A DNA stretch of 14,792 nucleotides from Bryobacteraceae bacterium (GTDB lineage Bacteria > Acidobacteriota > Terriglobia > Bryobacterales > Bryobacteraceae): positions 1-14,792 of the forward strand of contig JACMLA010000844.1 in the NCBI GenBank assembly GCA_014379815.1. The letters are read 5' to 3'. How positions within the stretch are numbered: the stretch's first letter is position 1; every line of letters starts with the position of its first letter. Below are positions 7,221-13,813 of this stretch, piece after piece. The notes under the pieces are model-generated. The model was not told the origin of the DNA and did not search any database. It saw only the letters and a list, made by a program, of their open reading frames with translations. The translations under genes and the position numbers were made by a program.

Positions 7221-8468
7221 ATGATCATGATCGAAACGACACGACGGACGCTGGCCGTCGCATTTCTGGCTGTTTCGCTGGTTGCTGCCCAGGATAATCC
7301 GACAGCAGGGCAAGCAAATCCTTCCCGAATCGGGGAGATTGAGGCAGCACGGCGCAAGAAGGCTGAGGCCTTGCGCGACGAACCAAAATCAAAACTCGAA
7401 GAGGGCTTGATCGTTATTAAAGAACGACGCCTTCTGGATAAATGGCAGTATGGCTGGGGAGGAGTAAGGCCCCGAATTGGCGCGCTGGTCACCGGTTCAG
7501 GATTTGCTGCAGGTCCTGAGTATCTCCGTGACGATCTCAAACGCGGGAACGTGCGAGTCCGGCTTACCACGCAGTTTTCCGCGAGCTTGTACCAGCTGTA
7601 CGATGCGGAGCTCGCTTTTCCAAAACTCGCGGAAGACAGGGTGTTTGTGAGTCTCGGCGCACGACACCGGAACTACCCCCGAATGCAGTATTACGGGCCC
7701 GGACCTGATTCCAGGCAGACTGGTCGCAGCGATTACCGTCTGGAAGACACGCGGTATGGATTTGTTGTCGGGATGCGGCCCATTCCACAGGTTCGTTTTG
7801 GAGTTACTGGCGACCTGCTTCAGGTGAATATCGGGGCAGGCACAAGTCCACGATGGATCTCGGCGGATCAGCAGTACACAGAGGCACAGACTCCAGGAAT
7901 TCAGAGGCAGACCGACTTTTTGCAAGGCGGTGTGTTCGGAACGATTGATACACGGGACGTCCCTGGCGGACCAAAGTCGGGTACGCTCCTGCATGCGGAG
8001 TACACCTACAACAAAGACATCGACCTCGAACAGAATACGCACAAGAGGTTAAACCTTGAAGCGCAGCAGTATATTCCTTTCTTCAATAAGAGGCGGGTAA
8101 TTGCGTTGCGAGGCAGGTCTGAGGTTACGTACAAGAATCCAGGTCAGGTTGTGCCGTTCTATCTGCAGCCTCAGCTGGGTGGTTCCAACGATCTGCGCGG
8201 TTTCCGGCCGTTCCGCTTCTACGATGACAACCTGATTGTGTTCAATGCGGAATATCGGTATGAAGTGTTCGCGGGTATGGATATGGCCGTGTTCGGCGAC
8301 GCAGGCAAAGTCTTCAAATCGAAGAATGACTGGAATTTGCACGACCTCGAAGGGTCATATGGGGTAGGTATGCGGTTCAATGCGCGCAACGCTGTCTTTA
8401 TGCGTTTGGATGTAGGATTCAGTCACGAAGGATTTCAGGTATGGCTCAAGTTCAACAACGTTTTTTAG
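7221..8468 (+). CDS. Omp85/BamA-type outer-membrane beta-barrel protein without POTRA domains, 415 aa
   Basis: A signal peptide (residues 1 to about 23, ending VAAQ) is followed by a short charged helix-like linker (about 35-70, rich in Arg/Lys/Glu). An outer-membrane barrel then starts at about residue 75. Omp85 hallmarks are FGTIDTRDVPGGPKSGT at about 239-255, GGSNDLRGFRPFRF at about 320-333 with LRGF in the place of the (V/I)RGF lid-loop motif, EYRYEVF, MDMAVFGDAGKVF, and a terminal phenylalanine (F415) after alternating strand residues, which is the signal for BAM-assisted insertion. No POTRA repeats are present, so this is a bare barrel rather than BamA or TamA; a transport or anchoring role is possible. 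Two in-frame ATGs (7221, 7227) both give good signal peptides. The last 28 bp overlap the next gene, so translation of the two is probably coupled. Confidence 0.88.
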   Translation: MIMIETTRRTLAVAFLAVSLVAAQDNPTAGQANPSRIGEIEAARRKKAEALRDEPKSKLEEGLIVIKERRLLDKWQYGWGGVRPRIGALVTGSGFAAGPEYLRDDLKRGNVRVRLTTQFSASLYQLYDAELAFPKLAEDRVFVSLGARHRNYPRMQYYGPGPDSRQTGRSDYRLEDTRYGFVVGMRPIPQVRFGVTGDLLQVNIGAGTSPRWISADQQYTEAQTPGIQRQTDFLQGGVFGTIDTRDVPGGPKSGTLLHAEYTYNKDIDLEQNTHKRLNLEAQQYIPFFNKRRVIALRGRSEVTYKNPGQVVPFYLQPQLGGSNDLRGFRPFRFYDDNLIVFNAEYRYEVFAGMDMAVFGDAGKVFKSKNDWNLHDLEGSYGVGMRFNARNAVFMRLDVGFSHEGFQVWLKFNNVF

Positions 8469-10081
8469 TCGCAATTGCGCTAAGTGCAGTAGGCACTCTG
8501 CTGACGCCCTCTGCAGAAGCCCGGAAGTTTTACGATGACGATCCGTTGTTGACAGTCCCGAAGCCGATGCCGGTGAAAGAAGTCAAGCGGCGGCGAACCA
8601 GTGACATCTACGACTATTTTCTGAATACTCTTGCCAGGCCGGGTGAGAAGCAACTGCCCGGGAAGTTAACCCGGGCCATGGATACCAACACCCTGGACGA
8701 GATCCCGAACGGTCCGTGGTACAACAACCGCCACGGGAAGAAGAGGATGACGATCGAGGAATTGCTTCGCGGCCCAAACACGTCACCGGCACCGTCGATG
8801 ACCGGCAGCTGGGAAGTAACGGCAGCAAAAACAGAAGGCGTGACCCCCGGATTCACGATCAAGGACTCAAATGGCAGACGGTATCAGGTCAAGTTTGACG
8901 CGCTTGATAGTTACGAGCTTGGGACCGGTGCCGACGTTATGGGAAGTAAGTTTTTCTGGGCGTTTGGTTTTTGGGTTCCCCAGAATTTCCTCGTCTACTT
9001 TCCACTGGAGCAGTTGCGCGTTCCGCAGGGAACAAAATTCGTAGACAAGCGTGGACAGGAGCGGGACCTCATCCAGAAAGACGTTGACGACATTATGGCT
9101 CCAGTGAAAAAGGATTCGCAGGGCCGGTACAGGGCGGTGGCCAGTGCCTATCTGGAAGGCAGCCCTGTTGGGCCGTGGAAGTTTAATGGCACCCGGACTG
9201 ACGATCCAAATGACACGGTGCCTCACGAACACCTGCGTGTGCTTCGAGGGATGCGAGTTTTTGATTCGTGGGTGAACCACCACGATTCCAAAGCACTGAA
9301 CAGCCTCGACACTGTAGTTGCCGGACCGGACGGAAAGTACGTACGGCATCATCTGATCGACTTCAGTTCAACTTTCGGTGCTGAGGCATTCGAGCCCAAG
9401 AGTCCGCGCGCCGGCTATGTGTATTTGCTGGACTGGCGTGATTCCACACGGACGTTCCTGACGCTCGGACTTGCTCCCGCACCCTGGACCCGGGCCCACT
9501 ACGAACACGTTCAAGGGGCTGGCCGGCTGGAATCCAAAGTCTTCGATCCCGAGCAGTGGAAACCGAACTACTACAGCCCGGCCTTTGAGAATATGCTGCC
9601 CGACGATGCGTTCTGGGCTGCGAAAACGATCATGCGCTTCACGGAACCAGAGATTCGCGCCATCATGCAGACGTGTGAGTATTCCGATAAGGAAGGCCTC
9701 GAGTATCTGATTAAGGTTATGGTGGAACGCCAGCAGAAGATCGGCAAGACGTGGTTTAGCAAAGTCTTGCCATTAGACAATTTCCGTGTCGCAGACGGAC
9801 AGTTGCAGTTCGACGATCTGGACCAGCAGTATGGCTTCGTTCCCAAACGGGACTTTACGATTGCGTGGTCGAACTTCGACAATGATTCGGAGAAGAAGAC
9901 AGCTCTTGCTACGGGAGCACAGATTCCGCGGTCGACATCAGCCTACATTGCGGCCGATATTCATGCGGGCAATCCGTCTATGGCAGTGACGGTTTACCTG
10001 AAACGCAACGGAGACAACAGGGAACTGGTTGGCATTGAACGGACGTGGCCCCAGGAATCGCTGGCATCACGGCTGAGATGA
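8441..10081 (+). CDS. Secreted kinase-like protein B, 546 aa
   Basis: The start at 8441 lies inside the barrel gene in another frame. It gives a signal peptide (MAQVQQRFLVAIALSAVGTL, cleavage after SAEA, about residue 26). I know no named family for it, but the central region reads as a kinase fold. RRYQVKFDAL at 147-156 puts K151 in the beta-3 lysine position. A helix before FFWAFGFWVPQNFLVYF (171-187) resembles the N-lobe of HipA/FAM20-like kinases. LRGMRVFDSWVNHHDSKALN at 268-287 provides candidate catalytic D282 and metal-binding N287. HHLIDFSS at 303-310 provides D307 as the DFG-like aspartate. The FD-x6-D-x4-N spacing is identical to that in kinase-like protein A. About 200 further residues follow, with no motif I recognise, ending in a possible small beta domain. 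The stop overlaps the phosphatase start (ATGA). Extracytoplasmic location is well supported; kinase activity is inferred. Confidence 0.7.
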   Translation: MAQVQQRFLVAIALSAVGTLLTPSAEARKFYDDDPLLTVPKPMPVKEVKRRRTSDIYDYFLNTLARPGEKQLPGKLTRAMDTNTLDEIPNGPWYNNRHGKKRMTIEELLRGPNTSPAPSMTGSWEVTAAKTEGVTPGFTIKDSNGRRYQVKFDALDSYELGTGADVMGSKFFWAFGFWVPQNFLVYFPLEQLRVPQGTKFVDKRGQERDLIQKDVDDIMAPVKKDSQGRYRAVASAYLEGSPVGPWKFNGTRTDDPNDTVPHEHLRVLRGMRVFDSWVNHHDSKALNSLDTVVAGPDGKYVRHHLIDFSSTFGAEAFEPKSPRAGYVYLLDWRDSTRTFLTLGLAPAPWTRAHYEHVQGAGRLESKVFDPEQWKPNYYSPAFENMLPDDAFWAAKTIMRFTEPEIRAIMQTCEYSDKEGLEYLIKVMVERQQKIGKTWFSKVLPLDNFRVADGQLQFDDLDQQYGFVPKRDFTIAWSNFDNDSEKKTALATGAQIPRSTSAYIAADIHAGNPSMAVTVYLKRNGDNRELVGIERTWPQESLASRLR

Positions 10082-11322
10082 CGCCGTCGGAGATGACGCG
10101 AGCTTTTTCGTGTCTGTTGTTCCTGACGATCTCGTGCGGGGTCCAGGCACAAAGCTTTGTCACGTATGTAGGGGAGCTTGGGACCGATCACGTCACTCTC
10201 GCCTGGGGTACGACGGCGGCAGACAACACCATTGGCCGCAGTTCGAAGTCGCACGGCAGTGCGGTGGTGAGAGTTGGCACTGTCGAGAACACAGTAACGG
10301 ATCAAAACTGGACGACGATTAGCGGCCTGCAGCCAGACACCGAGTATGAATACGAAGTCCGATTGAACGGGCGAAAGATCGGCGGGTCGACGATACGGAC
10401 GTGGGCTGCGCAAGCGGAGAAGCTACGGTTCTTTGTCATCGGCGACTACGGTATCGGGGATGAAGCGCAAGTCCGGATTGGCCAGGCGATGGCCAAAGAA
10501 TTTGACCGGCTGCAGGGCGACAATCCAGTTCGTTTTGTGATCACAACCGGGGACAACATCTACGGTCAATTTGGTTTTGGTCTGCGATTCACGCGGACCG
10601 GAGATAAAGATACCGAGTGGGGGCGGAAGTTCTTTGGTCCTTATGGTCCGGTGCTGGCCAGAATCCCGTTCTATCCCTCGCTCGGCAATCATGATGGAAA
10701 CGAGACCGAATCCAGGGCAGATCTGGCGCAGTATCTGGACAACTTCTTCTTCCCCAGCCCGCAACCGGCGCGCTACTACCGCTTCTCGTACGGCAACCTG
10801 GCCGATTTCTTTGCCCTTGACTCGACAACCAACGCAGAAACAGGACCAACGCGCCCTGCGTTTTTGGATAACGGTGATCAGACAAAATGGCTTGCTCTGA
10901 ATTTGAGTGAGTCGCGCGCGCCCTGGAAAGTACCGTACTTTCACCATCCGCCCTTCAATGCGGGTCCCCGGCATCCAGCGGCCAAAGAAGACCTGCTTCA
11001 CTGGCTCCGTCTGTTTGAGAAAGGTGACGTGAAGGTCGTGTTCAACGGCCACGAGCACAATTACCAGCACAGTTTCCTGAACGGAGCTACTGGAGGGATT
11101 CGTTACGTAATTTCCGGCTCTGGTGGTGAGTTGCGGGAAGCCGATGTCACGAGTCAGATGCGGCGAGCGGAGATTGAAGCGTGGGCGCCGGTAAACGAGT
11201 TCCTATCGGTAGAGATTGAAGGCAAAGAGATGCGTGTGATGCCTGTTGGTGCCCAGCCCTTCGATGTGCTGGATCGGGATCGCCGTAAGGTAAGCATGCC
11301 TCTGCGAGTGAAGATTCCCTAG
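10078..11322 (+). CDS. Secreted purple-acid-phosphatase-type metallophosphoesterase, 414 aa
   Basis: I take ATG 10078, which overlaps the previous stop as ATGA. ATG 10093 is an alternative, while ATG 10045 would lie deep inside the upstream gene. The signal peptide is Sec-type (hydrophobic core [12 protein letters not shown], cleavage near VQAQ, about residue 24) with no twin-arginine motif. Residues of about 25-112 form a fibronectin-III-like domain as in purple acid phosphatases ([21 protein letters not shown]). The catalytic domain has all five metal-ligand blocks: GDYG (122-125), GDNIY (158-162), GNHD (203-206), FHHPP (288-292) and GHEHNY (324-329). Y162 fits the tyrosine that binds ferric iron in purple acid phosphatases. 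It should hydrolyse phosphate monoesters or related substrates in the periplasm or outside the cell. It ends the five-gene run and could oppose the two kinase-like proteins, though phosphate scavenging is the conservative reading. Confidence 0.88.
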   Translation: MTPSEMTRAFSCLLFLTISCGVQAQSFVTYVGELGTDHVTLAWGTTAADNTIGRSSKSHGSAVVRVGTVENTVTDQNWTTISGLQPDTEYEYEVRLNGRKIGGSTIRTWAAQAEKLRFFVIGDYGIGDEAQVRIGQAMAKEFDRLQGDNPVRFVITTGDNIYGQFGFGLRFTRTGDKDTEWGRKFFGPYGPVLARIPFYPSLGNHDGNETESRADLAQYLDNFFFPSPQPARYYRFSYGNLADFFALDSTTNAETGPTRPAFLDNGDQTKWLALNLSESRAPWKVPYFHHPPFNAGPRHPAAKEDLLHWLRLFEKGDVKVVFNGHEHNYQHSFLNGATGGIRYVISGSGGELREADVTSQMRRAEIEAWAPVNEFLSVEIEGKEMRVMPVGAQPFDVLDRDRRKVSMPLRVKIP

Positions 11323-11374
11323 ACACCTTGGGACGACCCTGGGACAACCATGGCGAGTGGATCCCAACATGCCG

Positions 11375-11380
11375 TACAAT
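11375..11380 (+). promoter_or_regulatory. Candidate -10 box for tatA
   Basis: TACAAT lies 24 nt before the tatA ATG and matches the -10 consensus at five of six positions. The -35 candidate (TGGCGA, 11351-11356, spacer 18) is poor. An imperfect tandem repeat of TGGGACRACC lies just upstream (11329-11349). A separate tatA transcript is plausible but not certain. Confidence 0.35.
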
Positions 11381-11393
11381 GAAAGGGTCTCAG

Positions 11394-11400
11394 AAGGAGG
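11394..11400 (+). promoter_or_regulatory. Strong ribosome-binding site of tatA
   Basis: AAGGAGG ends 4 nt before ATG 11405 and is the best Shine-Dalgarno sequence in the window. It fixes the start and rules out the in-frame ATG at 11357, which would add 16 residues unlike any TatA N-terminus. Confidence 0.8.
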
Positions 11401-11404
11401 AAGC

Positions 11405-11584
11405 ATGGGTACACTTCAACTGCCTGAACTCATGGTGATCCTTGGTATTGCTGTTTTGCTGTTTGGCGGCAAGAAGATACCAGAGGTCGCGAGAGGTTTG
11501 GGCGAAGGCATCAAAAACTTCAAGAACGCGCTGAAGGCGGAAGACAAGCCGGCTTCACCCGTGGAAGAGAAGAAGCAGGCATAA
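11405..11584 (+). CDS. tatA: Sec-independent protein translocase subunit TatA/TatE family, 59 aa
   Basis: A 59-residue protein with the TatA architecture. A short periplasmic N-terminus (MGTLQLPE) leads into one transmembrane helix (about residues 7-20). The FGG hinge is at 20-22. An amphipathic helix follows, with the family pattern [18 protein letters not shown] (23-40). The charged, unstructured tail ends in EEKKQA. TatA oligomerises in the inner membrane, where it forms the conducting element for folded twin-arginine substrates brought by TatBC. The length is on the short side for TatA. No tatB or tatC is in the window, which is common where tatA stands alone. It has its own ribosome-binding site and a downstream intrinsic terminator, so it is probably an independent unit. 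The preceding phosphatase has a Sec rather than a Tat signal, so adjacency does not imply a cargo relationship. Confidence 0.93.
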   Translation: MGTLQLPELMVILGIAVLLFGGKKIPEVARGLGEGIKNFKNALKAEDKPASPVEEKKQA

Positions 11585-11686
11585 AGCTCGCCCGGGCACC
11601 CTTCGTGGGTGGTCTGGGGCCGGTAACGGCAGTAAAAATCACGTTCCCGCTGGCAATATCGCGGGTTCCAATAGATATGGCAGAGA

Positions 11687-11723
11687 GCCCCGCGTGTGTT
11701 GTTCCGCGGGGCCTTGCTTTTTT
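11687..11723 (+). terminator. Intrinsic terminator downstream of tatA
   Basis: A GC-rich stem of 8 bp (GCCCCGCG at 11687-11694 with CGCGGGGC at 11705-11712) has a 10-nt loop and is followed by CTTGC and six T residues (11718-11723). Polarity favours plus-strand transcription from tatA. On the minus strand the run of A precedes the stem, so it would be at best a weak stop for the convergent HU gene. Two smaller hairpins lie upstream, at 11597-11611 and 11646-11665. Confidence 0.85.
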
Positions 11724-11745
11724 GTCCGTCCGAAAAATCCGTCCA

Positions 11746-12069
11746 CTAAGCCTTGGCAGGCGCTTTGGCGACCTTTGGCGGGACGATAGCGTCCTTCACA
11801 GACTTCGCAATCCGAAACTTCACGACCTTCTTAGCAGGGATCTTAATTGCTTCGCCGGTTGCCGGATTGCGACCGGTGCGGGCCTTGCGTTCCACGCGGA
11901 CAAGGCGACCGATTCCAGGCATAACGAACATGCCTTTCTTCTTGGTTTCACGAACTGCCATTTCTGCAAACCTTGAAAGGATTTGCTTTGCTACCTTTGT
12001 CGGAATTTGTGCGTCTTCGGCGAGTTCGCGAATAATCTGAGTCTGGGTCATTCTGGGTGCTTCAGCCAT
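11746..12069 (-). CDS. HU-family DNA-binding (histone-like) protein, 107 aa
   Basis: The protein has the HU/IHF fold. An N-terminal helical dimerisation part (MTQTQIIRELAEDAQIPTKVAKQILSRF, written here in parts) precedes MPGIGRLVRVERKARTGRNPATGE, the beta-arm whose GRNP proline intercalates between base pairs, and then the closing strand and helix (IPAKKVVKFRIAKSVKDAI). A short Lys/Ala/Pro tail (PPKVAKAPAKA) makes it longer than E. coli HU (90 aa). Its job is nucleoid bending and compaction, presumably as a homodimer. The start at 12069 has AAGGGAGA at 12081-12088 with an 11-nt spacer. A later in-frame ATG (12051) lacks a good site. A near-consensus promoter and a perfect palindrome in the leader suggest regulated expression. 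I do not assign a specific hup symbol because paralogues are usual. Confidence 0.93.
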   Translation of the reverse strand: MAEAPRMTQTQIIRELAEDAQIPTKVAKQILSRFAEMAVRETKKKGMFVMPGIGRLVRVERKARTGRNPATGEAIKIPAKKVVKFRIAKSVKDAIVPPKVAKAPAKA

Positions 12070-12096
12070 ACGTATCAGGGTCTCCCTTGGTCGGCC

Positions 12097-12119
12097 GAAA
12101 TGTTTGGTCCAAACATTTC
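12097..12119. promoter_or_regulatory. Perfect 23-bp palindrome in the HU leader (operator or RNA hairpin)
   Basis: The arms GAAATGTTTGG (12097-12107) and CCAAACATTTC (12109-12119) are exact inverted repeats around one central T. Flanking GGTC (12089-12092) and GACC (12121-12124) extend the dyad with a bulge. It lies between the HU promoter (about 20 bp downstream of the -10 box) and the HU ribosome-binding site. It could be a repressor or autoregulatory operator or a leader hairpin. Confidence 0.7.
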
Positions 12120-12138
12120 TGACCGGAAATGCAAGTTA

Positions 12139-12167
12139 ATGATACGGTACGGTTACGTCGATGTAAA
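12139..12167 (-). promoter_or_regulatory. Sigma-70-type promoter of the HU gene
   Basis: On the minus strand TTTACA (12162-12167) and TATCAT (12139-12144) are separated by exactly 17 bp. Each matches its consensus hexamer at five of six positions. Transcription would start near 12132, about 60 nt upstream of the HU ATG, which puts the palindrome inside the transcribed leader. Confidence 0.7.
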
Positions 12168-12223
12168 GAGAAATGCGCTCAAAAAGGCCACTTTGGGCGG
12201 ATTTCTGGCTTGAGGGGTGCTGG

Positions 12224-12244
12224 AAGGCCCGAAATTCGGGCCTT
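12224..12244 (-). terminator. Hairpin downstream of recA, probable terminator
   Basis: Perfect 10-bp inverted repeat: AAGGCCCGAA at 12224-12233 and TTCGGGCCTT at 12235-12244, with one central A. It begins 10 nt after the recA TAA. The T-tract in the recA direction is only two residues, so termination may be partial or need Rho. On the plus strand four T residues follow the G/C core, so it may also work in that direction. Confidence 0.55.
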
Positions 12245-12254
12245 TTCTTGTGGC

Positions 12255-13286
12255 TTAGGCGCTTGCGGCAACGCGGAGGGGCGTTTGCGCAGGATCCGGA
12301 ATCGAGAGTGCGCTGCGCACCGCGACCTCAAGCTTCGCCGTGGTTTCCGGATGCTCCTTGAGAAACACGCGTGCGTTTTCGCGGCCCTGACCGATGCGCT
12401 CACCCGCGAAACTGAACCAGGAGCCGCTTTTCTCGAGGACGTTGTGTGCGGCACCGAGGTCCAGCAAGTCAGACTCGCGGGAGAAACCGTAGCCGTGGAT
12501 CAGGTCAACCTCGACTTCCTTAAACGGGGACGCGACTTTGTTCTTAACGATCTTTACCTTAGTCCGATTGCCAACGATCTGGTCCCCATCTTTGATTGTT
12601 GCTGCGCGCCGAACCTCAACACGGATAGAAGCGTAGAACTTCAGTGCGCGACCGCCGGTAGTGGTTTCGGGATTTCCGAACATCACACCGATCTTTTCGC
12701 GCAACTGGTTAATGAAGACAAGACAAGTATTGGTACGGGACAACAGGCCAGCTAATTTCCTCAGAGCCTGAGACATAAGTCTGGCCTGCAAGCCGATGAA
12801 CGCATCTCCAATCTCACCTTCGAGTTCCGTTTTGGGGACGAGGGCAGCGACGGAATCGATCACAATCAGGTCGACCGCCCCTGTCGTTGCCAGACTTGCT
12901 GCGATTTCCAGAGCCTGTTCTCCGCAATCGGGCTGAGAGACGATCAGGTTGTCGATATCGACGCCAAGAGCGCGCGCGTACTTCGGATCGAGAGCGTGTT
13001 CGGCGTCGATGAACGCTGCATAGCCGCCTAGCTTTTGTGCTTCGGCGATCAGATGGAGAGTCAGTGTGGTCTTTCCGGAAGATTCCGGGCCGTACACTTC
13101 AATGATGCGACCCCGGGGAAATCCCCCAACTCCCAAAGCGTGGTCGATGGAAAGCGAGCCGCTCGGGATCACGCTGACCGGCAGAGCGCTTTGCGAGCCC
13201 AGCAGGAGCACGGATCCCTTTCCGAACTGTTTGTCCATCTGTCCGAGCGCGGTTAGAATAGCTCGTTTGCGATCTTCTGCTGGCAT
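12255..13286 (-). CDS. recA: Recombinase RecA, 343 aa
   Basis: Full-length RecA of typical size. The N-terminal helix [15 protein letters not shown] precedes Walker [10 protein letters not shown] (66-74). [25 protein letters not shown] follows (given here in part), then Walker [14 protein letters not shown], loop L1 near [46 protein letters not shown] with loop L2, and the C-terminal domain with [16 protein letters not shown] and [11 protein letters not shown] segments. It forms ATP-dependent filaments on single-stranded DNA, carries out strand exchange, and promotes LexA self-cleavage. The GAGGAA ribosome-binding site is at 13299-13304 with a long 12-nt spacer. I could not find a convincing LexA box or promoter in the upstream 126 bp. 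No recX follows; the next minus-strand gene is the HU gene, after a hairpin. Confidence 0.98.
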   Translation of the reverse strand: MPAEDRKRAILTALGQMDKQFGKGSVLLLGSQSALPVSVIPSGSLSIDHALGVGGFPRGRIIEVYGPESSGKTTLTLHLIAEAQKLGGYAAFIDAEHALDPKYARALGVDIDNLIVSQPDCGEQALEIAASLATTGAVDLIVIDSVAALVPKTELEGEIGDAFIGLQARLMSQALRKLAGLLSRTNTCLVFINQLREKIGVMFGNPETTTGGRALKFYASIRVEVRRAATIKDGDQIVGNRTKVKIVKNKVASPFKEVEVDLIHGYGFSRESDLLDLGAAHNVLEKSGSWFSFAGERIGQGRENARVFLKEHPETTAKLEVAVRSALSIPDPAQTPLRVAASA

Positions 13287-13412
13287 TGTGTTCTGTTGTT
13301 CCTCGTGAGTGTCGTACTGAAGAAAAGTGGCGGGACTTGTCAGGGTTTCTCACAGAGTTTTGGGGTCGTTTGGCGATCGCTGCCGATGGTACGATGAAAT
13401 GGTTGTCGAGCG

Positions 13413-13489
13413 GGGCGGTTAGCTCAGTTGGTTAGAGCGCCTGCCTTACAAGCAGGAAGTCTGGGGTTCGAGTCCCTAACCGCCCACCA
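13413..13489 (+). tRNA. tRNA-Val, anticodon UAC, CCA encoded
   Basis: Full cloverleaf. The acceptor stem is GGGCGGT (13413-13419) with ACCGCCC (13479-13485). The D stem is GCTC/GAGC. The anticodon stem CCTGC/GCAGG encloses loop CTTACAA (13445-13451), whose positions 34-36 are TAC. The variable loop is 5 nt. The T stem is TGGGG/CCCTA with loop TTCGAGT. The discriminator base is A13486 and CCA is encoded at 13487-13489. The UAC anticodon reads GUA and other valine codons. It is transcribed divergently from recA. TACGAT at 13390-13395 is a possible -10 box, but no clear -35 was found. Confidence 0.97.
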
Positions 13490-13507
13490 CCCCAAACAGG
13501 ACCCCCC

Positions 13508-13801
13508 ATGAATGAACCGAAACTCACGCTGAATAACACGCAGGATTATCGCGAAAACTACGCGAACAGTATTCAGGTGCGTGTGAACTTGTGGGATTTC
13601 TTCCTGACGTTTGGCACGTTGACGCAGAACTCGCCGGATGCTGTGTTTATTGAAAACTTCCAGGGAGTTTATCTCAGCCCGCAGCAGGCGAAGGCTTTGT
13701 TGAACATCATGCAGCAGAACGTGTCCCAATACGAGGCCACGTTCGGAGAAATCCAGCTGGAACCACAGGGTCCTGGCCAGCAGGGAAAGGTTATTCAGTA
13801 A
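13508..13801 (+). CDS. DUF3467-family small protein, 97 aa
   Basis: A 97-residue soluble protein with no signal peptide. AGGA (13498-13501) lies 6 nt before the ATG, fixing the start. The pattern fits DUF3467: an N-terminal YANSIQVRVNLWDFFLTFGTL strand region (given here to 20 residues or fewer in part: YANSIQVRVNLWDFF), a middle strand VYLSPQQAKALL, and a helix ending NVSQYEATFGEI. Family members are small proteins of unknown function with this strand/AK-L-L/YE-FG signature. The start codon is 18 nt after the tRNA-Val CCA, with no space for its own promoter or a terminator, so it is probably co-transcribed with the tRNA. A glycosyltransferase gene follows after 12 nt. The family call comes from recognised motifs; function is unknown. 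Confidence 0.8.
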   Translation: MNEPKLTLNNTQDYRENYANSIQVRVNLWDFFLTFGTLTQNSPDAVFIENFQGVYLSPQQAKALLNIMQQNVSQYEATFGEIQLEPQGPGQQGKVIQ

Positions 13802-13813
13802 ACCGGCTGACCG

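Noticed and set aside
10078..10160. Possible Tat signal on the phosphatase because tatA is adjacent
   Set aside because: No twin-arginine motif precedes the hydrophobic core; the signal looks like Sec.
10423..11070. Minus-strand open frame of 215 codons
   Set aside because: Antisense to the phosphatase gene, whose catalytic motifs are fully intact.
11357..11404. Upstream in-frame ATG extending tatA by 16 codons
   Set aside because: The excellent AAGGAGG site sits inside this extension, directly before ATG 11405, and the extended N-terminus is unlike TatA.
13287..13412. LexA/SOS box upstream of recA, including the GTTC-N4-GTTC repeat near 13290-13301
   Set aside because: The spacing does not match GAAC-N4-GTTC, GTTC-N7-GTTC or CTGT-N8-ACAG, and the repeat overlaps the ribosome-binding site. 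This phylum's LexA site is not known to me, so no call is made.
13413..13489. tRNA-Val as an integration site for a mobile element
   Set aside because: No integrase gene and no repeat of the tRNA 3' end is seen in the window. The downstream DUF3467 gene looks like ordinary chromosomal context.
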